From Dictyobacter aurantiacus (lineage in GTDB: Bacteria > Chloroflexota > Ktedonobacteria > Ktedonobacterales > Ktedonobacteraceae): a DNA stretch of 64,000 bases. The translations under genes were made by a program, and so were the position numbers. The first letter of the stretch is position 1, and each line of letters starts with the position of its first letter. The notes below the pieces were generated by a model. That model was not told the DNA's origin. It saw only the letters and a list, made by a program, of their open reading frames with translations, and searched no databases. The stretch covers positions 4,340,001-4,404,000 of the forward strand of contig NZ_BIFQ01000001.1 of the NCBI RefSeq assembly GCF_003967515.1, in the 5' to 3' direction. Shown here one piece after another: positions 27,519 through 35,161 of the stretch.

Positions 27519-27547
27519 TTGACGCTATGTTGTATACATTCTATAAA
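27519..27547 (+). promoter_or_regulatory. Promoter for the carboxylate-amine ligase gene
   Basis: TTGACG (27519-27524) and TATAAA (27542-27547) are 17 bases apart, about 97 bases before the ATG. Confidence 0.65.
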
Positions 27548-27644
27548 ATAGTTGCCGCAAGATTGGATCTCAACTATCATCGTGATCGTGAATAGTAGAG
27601 TAACGATTTTAGAATCAGACACGGATTTTGATGGAGGTTGGCAT

Positions 27645-28814
27645 ATGGCACAACGTTTTATGCTCGGGATCGAGGAGGAATTCCAGCTGGTTGATGCGAA
27701 AACCGGCAAGCTGGCCTCGCGCGCCCAGAGTATTCTCGATAAAGGGGCTCCCATCTTCGAAGAGCAGATCAAACCGGAGATGCTGCAATCTGTGCTGGAA
27801 TTTGTCTCACCCATTCTACCGGATATTGGCGCGGCGCGCATGGAGCTGTACACCTCGCGCGCGCTGCTGGCGCGCATCCTGCAAAAAGAGAACCTGGCCC
27901 TGATCAGCGCCGGCACCCATCCTAGCTCCTCCTGGCATGAGCAGAAACCAACTCCCCATGAACGCTATATAGAGCTGGAGGAGGAATATCAGGACGTGGC
28001 CCGCTCGATCCTGATCTTTGGCCTGCACGTCCATGTCTCTGTGGACTCGAAGGAGCAGGCGATCCAGGTCATGAACCAGGTACGCACCTGGTTACCGCAT
28101 ATCCTGGCGCTCTCCTCGAACTCACCGTTCTGGAATGGGCGCATGACCGGTATTAAATCCTATCGCTCCGTGGTCTGGAAGCGCTTCCCGCGCAGTGGTA
28201 CGCCGGACATCTTTCACAATCTTGAACACTTTGATCGCTTCGTCAACGATCTGGTTGAGATGGAATGCATCGACAACGGCAAGAAGATCTGGTGGGACAT
28301 CCGCCCCCATCCGTTTTTCGACACCATCGAGTTTCGCATCAGTGACATGCCGGCGACGATCGAAGATACGCTGTCACTGGCCGCGCTCTGCCAGGCTCTG
28401 ATTGCCAAACTTGTCAAAATGAACGAAAAGGGCGAAAAGGTTCCCGTCCTCTCGCGCGACTACATCGATGAGAACAAGTGGCGCGCCATGCGCTATGGCC
28501 TGGACGCCGAGGTGGTTGACTTCACCAATAGGCGCAGGGCCAGCATGCGCGACTCCTTCCGCGAGTTGCTAGACCTTGTTGATGATGTCGTCGATGAACT
28601 GGGTAGCCGCCGCGAGATGGACTACATTCGCGCCTTGCTGGATGATCCACGTGGCACCGGAGCCGATCGCCAGATGGAGATTTTCCAGCAAACCAATGAT
28701 CCCGACAAGGTCAGCCACTTTCTGATGGAACAGACCATGCAGGGCGTGCAGCCGGACGACGCCATGCTCTACGACAAATTCATTCGCTTCAAACCCTACG
28801 AATCCTCCATTTGA
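27645..28814 (+). CDS. YbdK family carboxylate-amine ligase (GCS2-type)
   Basis: This 389-residue protein is a member of the glutamate-cysteine ligase type 2 family (YbdK/EgtA-like). It opens with GIEEEFQLVDAKTG, whose acidic residues bind metal-ATP. GLHVHVSVDSKEQAI near 126-140, LSSNSPFWNGRMTGIKSYRSV near 153-173 and FDTIEFRISDMPAT near 225-238 are further family motifs. YbdK forms gamma-glutamylcysteine weakly in vitro; the physiological substrate of this group is unclear. ATG 27645 has GGAGG eight bases upstream. It is convergent with a class V aminotransferase and divergent from metH. Confidence 0.9.
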   Translation: MAQRFMLGIEEEFQLVDAKTGKLASRAQSILDKGAPIFEEQIKPEMLQSVLEFVSPILPDIGAARMELYTSRALLARILQKENLALISAGTHPSSSWHEQKPTPHERYIELEEEYQDVARSILIFGLHVHVSVDSKEQAIQVMNQVRTWLPHILALSSNSPFWNGRMTGIKSYRSVVWKRFPRSGTPDIFHNLEHFDRFVNDLVEMECIDNGKKIWWDIRPHPFFDTIEFRISDMPATIEDTLSLAALCQALIAKLVKMNEKGEKVPVLSRDYIDENKWRAMRYGLDAEVVDFTNRRRASMRDSFRELLDLVDDVVDELGSRREMDYIRALLDDPRGTGADRQMEIFQQTNDPDKVSHFLMEQTMQGVQPDDAMLYDKFIRFKPYESSI

Positions 28815-28827
28815 GGCCGTTAATAAT

Positions 28828-28856
28828 GCCCCGGCATCCTCGAAAGATGCCGGGGC
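28828..28856. terminator. Hairpin terminator between convergent genes
   Basis: Perfect 11-base arms GCCCCGGCATC (28828-28838 and complement 28846-28856), seven-base loop, directly after the ligase stop. No T-run follows, so it is weaker than a textbook terminator. Confidence 0.65.
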
Positions 28857-28904
28857 CTATGCACGATGTCTCGTCCCGTATGTAGGTGCCGGGCTTGCCC
28901 CGGC

Positions 28905-30089
28905 TTAAAAATCGGCGAGCTGGGCGATCGCCGCGCTGAAGCGCGTCAACTCCTCCTGGGTGTTGTAATAGTGCACGGACGCGCGCACCATCGTGGTCAG
29001 ACCACGGGCTTCCAGGTCTAGCCGCGTCGAGCTCTGCACGGCCACCGACACATTGATCTGCTGTTGCGCCAGCCGCCGCTTGATCTCCTCCGGTTCGACC
29101 CCCTCAACCGTAAAAGTGACGATCCCGCACTGAGTAATGCCGCGATCGCGCACAATGACGCCAGGAATGGGACTGAGCTGTGTGCGCAGGTTATAGCCAA
29201 GCTCCTTGACGCGCCGCCAGATGTTGTCGATGCCCCAGTCGAGAGCGTAATCAATGGCCCGTGCCAGACCGATCTTGCCCGCGTAGTTGGTCTCCCAGTT
29301 CTCGAAGCGGCGCGCGTCCGAGCGCATCTCATAGCGATCCTTGCTTACCCAGGTCGCCGCGTGCAGATCAAGGAAGACCGGTTCAAGCTGCTCGATCAGT
29401 TCACGCCGCACATACAGAAAGCCGGTGCCGCGTGGACCGCGCAGGTACTTGCGACCCGTTGTAGACAGCATGTCGCAGCCGATCTTCTGCACGTCGATCG
29501 GCATCTGTCCCACCGACTGGCAGGCGTCAACCAGGTAGAGGATACCTGCCTCGCGTGCCACCTTGCCGATCTCGGCTACTGGATTGACCAGGCCGCCACT
29601 GGTTGGCACATGGGTGATCGAGATCAGCTTCACCCGCTCGTCCAGCATGTTGCGTAGCGCCTCGATCGAAACCTGTCCATATTGATCATCTGGAATCGCC
29701 TCGACCACGGCCCCGGTCTTGCGCGCCACCTGCAGATACGCGATATAGTTACTGGCATATTCCGCCATCGAGGTCAAAATACGATCACCGGCTTTGAATG
29801 GGATTGAATAGAAGGCGGCGTCCCAGGCACGGGTCGCATTCTCCACAAACGCGATCTCATCGCGCGTACAGTTAATCAGCGCCGCCGCGGCATCATACGC
29901 ATGCTCCAGCACCTCCTGCTGCCGCTCCACCGCCTCATAGCCGCCGATCTGCGCCTCCAGTTGCAGATGAGCAACCGTCGCCTCCAGCACCGGCTGCGGC
30001 ATCAACGACGAACCCGCGTTATTCAGATGCAGCACATGCTGGCTTCCCGGCGTCTCCTGTCGCGCCCGCTCAACATCAAATAAAGGCAT
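28905..30089 (-). CDS. Class V aminotransferase-fold PLP enzyme
   Basis: This 394-residue protein is a fold-type I PLP enzyme of the cysteine desulfurase / isopenicillin N epimerase / EgtE group. HLNNAGSSLMPQPV (about 21-34) and EAQIGGYEAVE (about 46-56) are substrate-side motifs, ISITHVPTSGG lies near 160, LVDACQSVGQMP near 190 has the PLP-pyridine Asp, and the Schiff-base Lys is near 214 in STTGRKYLRGPRGTGF. The GGYEAVE segment resembles EgtE-type lyases more than IscS, and no IscU partner or cysteine-carrying loop is visible. Exact reaction unknown. GAGGAG precedes ATG 30089. Confidence 0.87.
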   Translation of the reverse strand: MPLFDVERARQETPGSQHVLHLNNAGSSLMPQPVLEATVAHLQLEAQIGGYEAVERQQEVLEHAYDAAAALINCTRDEIAFVENATRAWDAAFYSIPFKAGDRILTSMAEYASNYIAYLQVARKTGAVVEAIPDDQYGQVSIEALRNMLDERVKLISITHVPTSGGLVNPVAEIGKVAREAGILYLVDACQSVGQMPIDVQKIGCDMLSTTGRKYLRGPRGTGFLYVRRELIEQLEPVFLDLHAATWVSKDRYEMRSDARRFENWETNYAGKIGLARAIDYALDWGIDNIWRRVKELGYNLRTQLSPIPGVIVRDRGITQCGIVTFTVEGVEPEEIKRRLAQQQINVSVAVQSSTRLDLEARGLTTMVRASVHYYNTQEELTRFSAAIAQLADF

Positions 30090-30234
30090 AGCCTACTCCT
30101 CATTTTTACTTGCTATTGTAGCAGACCAGCCCCGCCATGGAACCAGCCAATCTCTTCATAATATCTATCATTGTCTATTCGTATAGCAAAAAAACAGTAG
30201 CCATGGCTTTGCATAATGTAGGGGGGTGTTATCA

Positions 30235-30520
30235 CGTTACCATACGCGAAAATGCCCCCTCCGTAGGCGGCATAGGCTTGCGGCCGCTATGATCCGTTCA
30301 TTCACGTATATGCAGCAAGCCGTGCCTTGTGCATGCCGCTTGCTGGCATATGAAACGTCCCTTAAAAACGTTATTTAATACCATATGGAAGCGAACGGAT
30401 CGTACGTGAACAGGGCGGCATGCACAAGGCACGCACTACTGCATATATGAGTGCGTGCCTTATTTAATAGGTCGTAGTGCTATGCCGCCTACAGGGATAC
30501 GTTTTCGTATTATGGGTACG
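30235..30520. repeat. MITE-like element with imperfect terminal inverted repeats
   Basis: The 30090-30561 gap holds a structured block of about 286 bases. Its ends (30235-30274 and 30481-30520) are imperfect inverted copies that share GTAGGCGGCATA at their inner edge. Inside is a perfect 19-base inverted pair (30321-30339 and 30415-30433). A second 12-base pair (30426-30437 and 30450-30461) uses part of the same middle strand, so the two pairings exclude each other. TTATTTAATA occurs twice (30370 and 30460). No coding frame fits. It may be a non-autonomous mobile element or a structured RNA. Confidence 0.6.
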
Positions 30521-30561
30521 TTCGCGAATGCCCCCGAACCTCTTCTTGTTTCCCTGGGAAT

Positions 30562-30999
30562 TTAATTGGTGGGGATGACGACGCGCCCCTGGTTGGTGGG
30601 CGGCAGGTTGGGGCCGGCGCCCACATAGCGCACGGCGGTGCCGATGGCGGTAACCTCCATCCACTCGTTGTTGTGCATGAATTCAACCTTAATATCCGCT
30701 CCGATTACGCCATCGGCGCCCAGTTGATCGGCCTCAAACTGCATGCGACTGATGGCTAGCTCGCGGGCCTGGTACATCAGCTCGGAATATTCTTTGAGCT
30801 CGCCCTGAAAATTGCCCTTGATGCCGACCAGCCAGTTGCGCACCGCTCCCATCGAATAGATGCAGTTGCCAATCACCAATCCCAGCGGCTGGAAGCCTTT
30901 ATCGACCACCAGCCAGAACTCCTGTCCGCTGAGGTCGGAGGTGAAGGCGCGCCCACGATAACCCGGTTTTACTTCCATGGCGTGACGAGGTCCATTCAT
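30562..30999 (-). CDS. YbjQ/UPF0145 family protein
   Basis: This 145-residue cytoplasmic protein has the YbjQ/UPF0145 pattern: LGLVIGNCIYSMGAV, a region of RELAISRMQFEADQLGADGVIGADI, then VTAIGTAVRYVG near the end. The family forms small beta-rich oligomers of unknown job. ATG 30999 is chosen because the conserved region begins soon after (EVKPGYRGRAFTSDLSGQ); the second ATG seven codons on is possible. It is transcribed away from hom, 153 bases off, and the gap probably carries both promoters. Confidence 0.83.
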   Translation of the reverse strand: MNGPRHAMEVKPGYRGRAFTSDLSGQEFWLVVDKGFQPLGLVIGNCIYSMGAVRNWLVGIKGNFQGELKEYSELMYQARELAISRMQFEADQLGADGVIGADIKVEFMHNNEWMEVTAIGTAVRYVGAGPNLPPTNQGRVVIPTN

Positions 31000-31152
31000 G
31001 CGTGTTTCTCTCGCTTTCTCTAAAAAACAATACATCCGCGTTCTTCCAGTAAAGAACTGCAGAGGTGCATTTTTCATGCTTCTAGTGTACCATGTATCAA
31101 TCGCTATGTTAGAATAAACGCACGTAGTATGGATATTTCCAATAGGAGTTTT

Positions 31153-32202
31153 ATGAAGACTTATAACCTCTGCCTGCTTGGCTTTGGCAACGTGGGACGC
31201 GCGCTATTAATCTTATTGCAGGAGAAGACCGCTGAGCTGCGTGAGCGCTATCAGATCGAGTGGCGCCTCACCGGTGTGGCGACCCGGCGCCTGGGCTGGC
31301 TGGCCAATCCAGACGGACTCGATGTGTCCGCTTTGCTGGCCGGGCAGTTTGAACTGCTAACGACAGTTGCTTCTGGTGATGATGTGCGAGACTGGCTGTC
31401 CGCCGCCAGAGCCGATGTGCTGTTTGAATTGACTTCGTTGAATGTGGACACAGGCCAGCCCGCTATTGAGCATATCAGGGCCGCGCTGGAGCATGGTGCC
31501 CACGCGATTACGGCCAACAAGGGGACCGTGGTGCATGGCTATCGCGAGCTACAGGCGCTGGCGCGGCGACAGCGGCGCAGCTTCCTGTTTGAGGCTACCG
31601 TAATGGGCGGCGCACCCATCTTCTCGCTCTTTGCCAGCAGCCTGCCGGCTTCCAATATCATTCGCTTCCGTGGCGTGGTCAACTCGACCAGCAACGTTAT
31701 CCTCGAAGAGATTGAGCGGGGAAAGAGCCTGGAGCAGGCTATCCAGACCGCGCAGGAACTGGGCATCGCCGAGACCGATCCTTCGGCCGACGTCGATGGC
31801 TGGGATGCTGCCGTCAAGGTGAGCGCCATCGCGACGGTGCTGATGGATACTCCTACGCCGCTGGCAAACATAGAGGTGGAGGGAATTCGCCATCTGGATG
31901 CGGAGCAGATACGGGCCGCGCGTGCCGCTGGTACACCGTATAAACTGGTGGCCCAGATCGAGAAGATTGGGGAGGGGATCAGGGCCTTTGTGAAGCCGCA
32001 ACGCCTGTCGCCACCCGATCCACTGGCCGCGGTAACGGCAGGCTCGATGCTGGCCCACTTTGAGCTTGATACCCTGCCGGGCCTGACGATTACATTGGAT
32101 GTGCCAGACTATGGTCCCGCCGGACCCCTGGGCCCGGCGGTGACGGCCTACGATGTACTGGCCGATTTTATTCGCGCCGTTCAATCAGAACAGCGCGGTT
32201 GA
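31153..32202 (+). CDS. hom: Homoserine dehydrogenase
   Basis: Hom reduces aspartate semialdehyde to homoserine, the branch to methionine and threonine. The 349-residue protein has a Rossmann start LCLLGFGNVGRAL (residues 5-17), ITANKGTVV near 116-124 and FEATVMGGAPIF near 144-155. FRGVVNSTSNVIL (about 170-182) and ETDPSADVDGWDAAVKVSAIA (about 207-227) are the catalytic hallmarks with the substrate-side Asp and the Lys. It lacks a C-terminal ACT domain, so feedback control through ACT is not expected. AGGAG is four bases before ATG 31153. metH lies a few kb away but in another transcript. Confidence 0.94.
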   Translation: MKTYNLCLLGFGNVGRALLILLQEKTAELRERYQIEWRLTGVATRRLGWLANPDGLDVSALLAGQFELLTTVASGDDVRDWLSAARADVLFELTSLNVDTGQPAIEHIRAALEHGAHAITANKGTVVHGYRELQALARRQRRSFLFEATVMGGAPIFSLFASSLPASNIIRFRGVVNSTSNVILEEIERGKSLEQAIQTAQELGIAETDPSADVDGWDAAVKVSAIATVLMDTPTPLANIEVEGIRHLDAEQIRAARAAGTPYKLVAQIEKIGEGIRAFVKPQRLSPPDPLAAVTAGSMLAHFELDTLPGLTITLDVPDYGPAGPLGPAVTAYDVLADFIRAVQSEQRG

Positions 32203-32215
32203 GCGATGTTTCAGG

Positions 32216-33865
32216 TCAGGGCAGGCCAACGACGCGCAGACCCTGCGGATGCTCGACCACGAAGCGATACTCGATGGTGTACTCGCCGTTGGCCGGTAGA
32301 ACCTGTTCCCAGGTGAGCAGTTCCAGCCGGGTGCGCTCGGCCGGCTGAGGCGTGATGCTCTGCACCCTGACCTTGATGCGCTCGTGTTGTGGCACGGGGA
32401 TATGATCTTTAATCACTACTTTGCGGGGCGCCGTCGCGTAGTTATGGACGCTGATACGATAGGCATACGTGCTGCGCCGGATATCGCCCTGCAGTAGATT
32501 CCCCTTGTCAACCGCGCGCTCGATGGGTTCGCGCTTGATCTTCAGGCTATCATCGATGCCCAGGAAGATCTTGAACTCCTCGCGTGCCGCGGTGAAGTCC
32601 AGTCTGGTGGTGCCGACGTATTCGGCATCCAGGAAGATGCTGGCCTGGCCGTCCAGCAGGATGCGCTCGGTAGAGTTGACGACGGTGGCGCGCATATGGG
32701 CGTTGGTCTCCAGGGCTGGCGCGCTGACGTAGTCAAACTCACAGGGCAGGTCATCGCGGGCGATCGTCGTCTTGTGCGGCGAATTGTCGGACGGAATATC
32801 GACCGAGCGACCGACGCGGAAGACCAGAGCGGTTCCACTGCGTTCGACGGTGGCGGTCGCGATCTCCGCCTCGACCGGCGCCGGCGCCGGTGGCTCTATC
32901 TCATCCTCTTCCAGGGCGAAGCTCCCGCCGGGAGCCGCCACCCGCGATCGCAGCATACCCGTAGGATGTGCGCCATACGCGGTGGCGGACATAGGTGCCG
33001 CCATGGGAACGGCCAGGGGGCGTGGTGGTGGTGGGTTGTATTCTTTGAGGTACCAGGGCTGTAATTCTGGCAGGATCGCCGCCTGGCTGGGACGGGCCGT
33101 GGACAGCGCCAGTTCTATGTGGTCCCAGTTCTCACCGGTAGATTGCTGTACCATACCAATATAGGTGAGCTCGACCGTACCCCTGGGTTGTTGCCCATCA
33201 ATATGCACACGGATATCGTATTGTGGATACCAGGAAGCGTTGCGCACCAGGTAGGAGATCTCCAGTTCTAGCTCGCCGGCGCTGGCCAGTTCAACCGTGA
33301 TCAGAGCCGCCTGGCGATCACTGGAGATCTCATCGCCCTGGCGCTGATAATACTCCCGCTGCCTGGCATCGATCTGGGATTGAACCTGCTGGATCTGTGC
33401 CTGGAGCTGTAGCGCGGCCTCGGCATCCTGGGTGGCCTGAGCCGACATAAAGCTAAAGAAATCTGAGCAATCCTGCGGCTTCATCTGTCCCTGGGCCAGC
33501 CCGCGCGCGAAATCGCGGGATTGCTCGCCGAGTGCGCGCAGCCACTGACGCCGATCGTTGAGCGCCTCCTGCCGGGCCTGGAGCAGCTTCTGTTGATGCT
33601 GTAGCGCATCCAATTCTGTTTGGATGCGTGCCAGGTCTTCCTCAGGTGGCTGGGGATAGAAAGCGGTGGTAATATCAACATTAAGGATGCGCGTTCCCTG
33701 AGGTCCATGGCCGGAGGCTCGCAGTGAGTCCCGCAAAAACTGAGGTAGATTATTGACACGGACCTCGTGCTCGCCGGCTTCAAGCGTAACCTTGCCTTTA
33801 CGCGTTACCAGCGCGCGATCCGCGTAAACCGTGACAGCCGTAATGGGAGCAGTAATGTCTGTCAT
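32216..33865 (-). CDS. MuiA-like protein (DUF4140 / DUF4139)
   Basis: The 549-residue protein matches the mucoidy inhibitor MuiA family. The N-terminal DUF4140 region (ITAVTVYADRALVTRKG) is followed by a coiled coil (about 85-190, Gln/Glu-rich) and a C-terminal DUF4139 beta region with YLVRNASWYPQYDIRVH. It ends with ERTRLELLTWEQVLPANGEYTIEYRF. The role is unknown; it has no signal peptide. ATG 33865 opens the conserved region although GGAAGG lies about 15 bases upstream, which is long. It is convergent with hom, 13 bases apart, with no terminator visible between them. Confidence 0.83.
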   Translation of the reverse strand: MTDITAPITAVTVYADRALVTRKGKVTLEAGEHEVRVNNLPQFLRDSLRASGHGPQGTRILNVDITTAFYPQPPEEDLARIQTELDALQHQQKLLQARQEALNDRRQWLRALGEQSRDFARGLAQGQMKPQDCSDFFSFMSAQATQDAEAALQLQAQIQQVQSQIDARQREYYQRQGDEISSDRQAALITVELASAGELELEISYLVRNASWYPQYDIRVHIDGQQPRGTVELTYIGMVQQSTGENWDHIELALSTARPSQAAILPELQPWYLKEYNPPPPRPLAVPMAAPMSATAYGAHPTGMLRSRVAAPGGSFALEEDEIEPPAPAPVEAEIATATVERSGTALVFRVGRSVDIPSDNSPHKTTIARDDLPCEFDYVSAPALETNAHMRATVVNSTERILLDGQASIFLDAEYVGTTRLDFTAAREEFKIFLGIDDSLKIKREPIERAVDKGNLLQGDIRRSTYAYRISVHNYATAPRKVVIKDHIPVPQHERIKVRVQSITPQPAERTRLELLTWEQVLPANGEYTIEYRFVVEHPQGLRVVGLP

Positions 33866-34018
33866 GATATATATAATTCCTTCCCATATATGATGGAATC
33901 GGACCTCAACCATAGGCCCTTATTGCAGGCAAAGAAATAGGAATGAGATGCATCTCATGTACTCTGATAATGTACACTATGAAGTACGTTAGTTGCCAGA
34001 AAAAGTTCAGTCGATGAT

Positions 34019-34141
34019 ATGGCAGATGACAGAGATAGCAACGCCTGGGAACTCAATTTAAACTATTACAATCCATCGCCGATCGTTCAAAATTTTCAGA
34101 AGAGGATAAAAGAAGCAAGAGAAAGGACTCAGACGGCATAA
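34019..34141 (+). CDS. Possible 40-residue leader gene overlapping the SMR-like gene
   Basis: An open frame from ATG 34019 codes 40 residues, hydrophilic and helical at the end (QNFQKRIKEARERTQTA). Its TAA overlaps the next ATG in TAATG at 34139-34143, which suggests translational coupling. No clear ribosome site precedes it, so it may also be a fragment or chance. I do not recognise it. Confidence 0.35.
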   Translation: MADDRDSNAWELNLNYYNPSPIVQNFQKRIKEARERTQTA

Positions 34142-34482
34142 TGCAACAACTCTTCTTAGCAGTTCCTAAATGGCTTTACTTTTTGTTAATCCTCGTAGCT
34201 TTTGAATTAGTAGCAGATATCTTGGCTAAACAATTCGCCATCAGCGGCAAATTCGTGTTTGCGATCCTTTCAATTGTAGGTTTTATCGCAGCTAACGCAG
34301 CCTGGCTCATAAGCTTAAGAACGGGTGCAGAATTAGGCAAAGGCGCAGTTCTTTTCTCTGTCCTCTCTGCCATTGGAGCGGTCATCGTGGCTGTACTGCT
34401 TTATCATGAAAAGGTCACCAGCTATCAACTGATAGGACTTGTATTGGGTATAGCAGCCATTGCATTTCTCTCAATAGAATAG
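34141..34482 (+). CDS. SMR/EamA-like four-helix membrane protein
   Basis: This 113-residue protein is almost all membrane helices: about 8-28, 36-56, 65-84 and 92-111. The pattern fits the drug/metabolite transporter superfamily (small multidrug resistance or half-EamA type; FEVLxD-like FELVADILAK near 20-30, and LLYHEKVTSYQLIGLVLGIAAI near the end). Glu21 in helix one sits where SMR proteins carry their key Glu14-like residue, which supports proton-coupled efflux by dimers. It may also be an EmrE-like lipid or guanidinium exporter. AAAGGA lies 15 bases before ATG 34141. The region is more AT-rich than its neighbours and precedes a CRISPR remnant, so it may have been acquired. Confidence 0.72.
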   Translation: MQQLFLAVPKWLYFLLILVAFELVADILAKQFAISGKFVFAILSIVGFIAANAAWLISLRTGAELGKGAVLFSVLSAIGAVIVAVLLYHEKVTSYQLIGLVLGIAAIAFLSIE

Positions 34483-34688
34483 TTTATTCATAGAAATAGA
34501 AGCTGAACAATTTACGAGGGGCGCGATCATGAAGATGCCAAGCTCCGCCTCTCGGAAGACTCCATAAGCTGGTTGACACGAAATACAGCCAAAAAACCTC
34601 TCTTTTTTCGCCTATAAACCCTTCTGTAGTGAGCCTCTCAGAAACCCTTGAGTAAACACGCTTCACAGGCTATACTAGAAGTACCGCA

Positions 34689-34799
34689 GGCTAAAAGGCC
34701 AGAGGAACCCGTGAGGGATTGAAACCAGTCCAGAAGCGAGGGCAAGTCAGTATCTCAGAGCCGGCTAAAAGGCGACAGGAACCCGTGAGGGATTGAAAT
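34689..34799 (+). CRISPR. Two-repeat CRISPR remnant (one 37-base spacer)
   Basis: Two 37-base repeats at 34689-34725 and 34763-34799 flank a 37-base spacer (34726-34762). They differ at three positions (12, 14 and 37). Both contain CCCGTGAGGG (a small hairpin) and end GGGATTGAAA plus C or T, the ATTGAAA(C) 5-prime tag typical of type I and III repeats on the plus strand. The last-base change fits a degenerate end repeat. No cas gene lies in the window. Confidence 0.8.
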
Positions 34800-34832
34800 C
34801 TTTGTCCCGATAAAATGAAATAAATGAACAAT

Positions 34833-34865
34833 AAAAACACCTGATTGCTCAATTCAGGTGTTTTT
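34833..34865. terminator. Bidirectional terminator after the CRISPR remnant
   Basis: Perfect 12-base arms AAAAACACCTGA (34833-34844) and complement (34854-34865), nine-base loop, with five T/A on either side. The rest of 34866-35161 is AT-rich and likely holds the mutS promoter; no gene is clear. Confidence 0.85.
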
Positions 34866-35161
34866 ACTTTGGATGCAGCAAAAATGGATGAGAGCGCTTC
34901 AACCCTAGAGCGAAACAGCATTAATATGTGTTATAATAAAACAAGCTCATAATTGAACACTTGTACGAAAACTCCTGCTCCTACTCTACAGAGATTACCG
35001 AAAACCAGATCAAGATAAATGAATAGATACTCTAATCACAGGGTAGGAAATAATCCATGAATCCGCCTGATAAGCCAAGTAAGAAAAACAGAGAATGTGG
35101 TAATGTACGGATGTTCAATGCGACTTGATTGTAACCTGCGTTATGTCGAGGTGTATATTTT

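Noticed and set aside
28905..30089. Calling the PLP enzyme IscS/SufS
   Set aside because: The typical Cys-bearing loop and scaffold genes are missing, and the EAQIGGYE segment resembles EgtE-type lyases more closely.
27645..30089. Naming the ligase and PLP enzyme egtA and egtE
   Set aside because: The egtB and egtD genes are not visible and the two genes are convergent, so the names would overstate the evidence.
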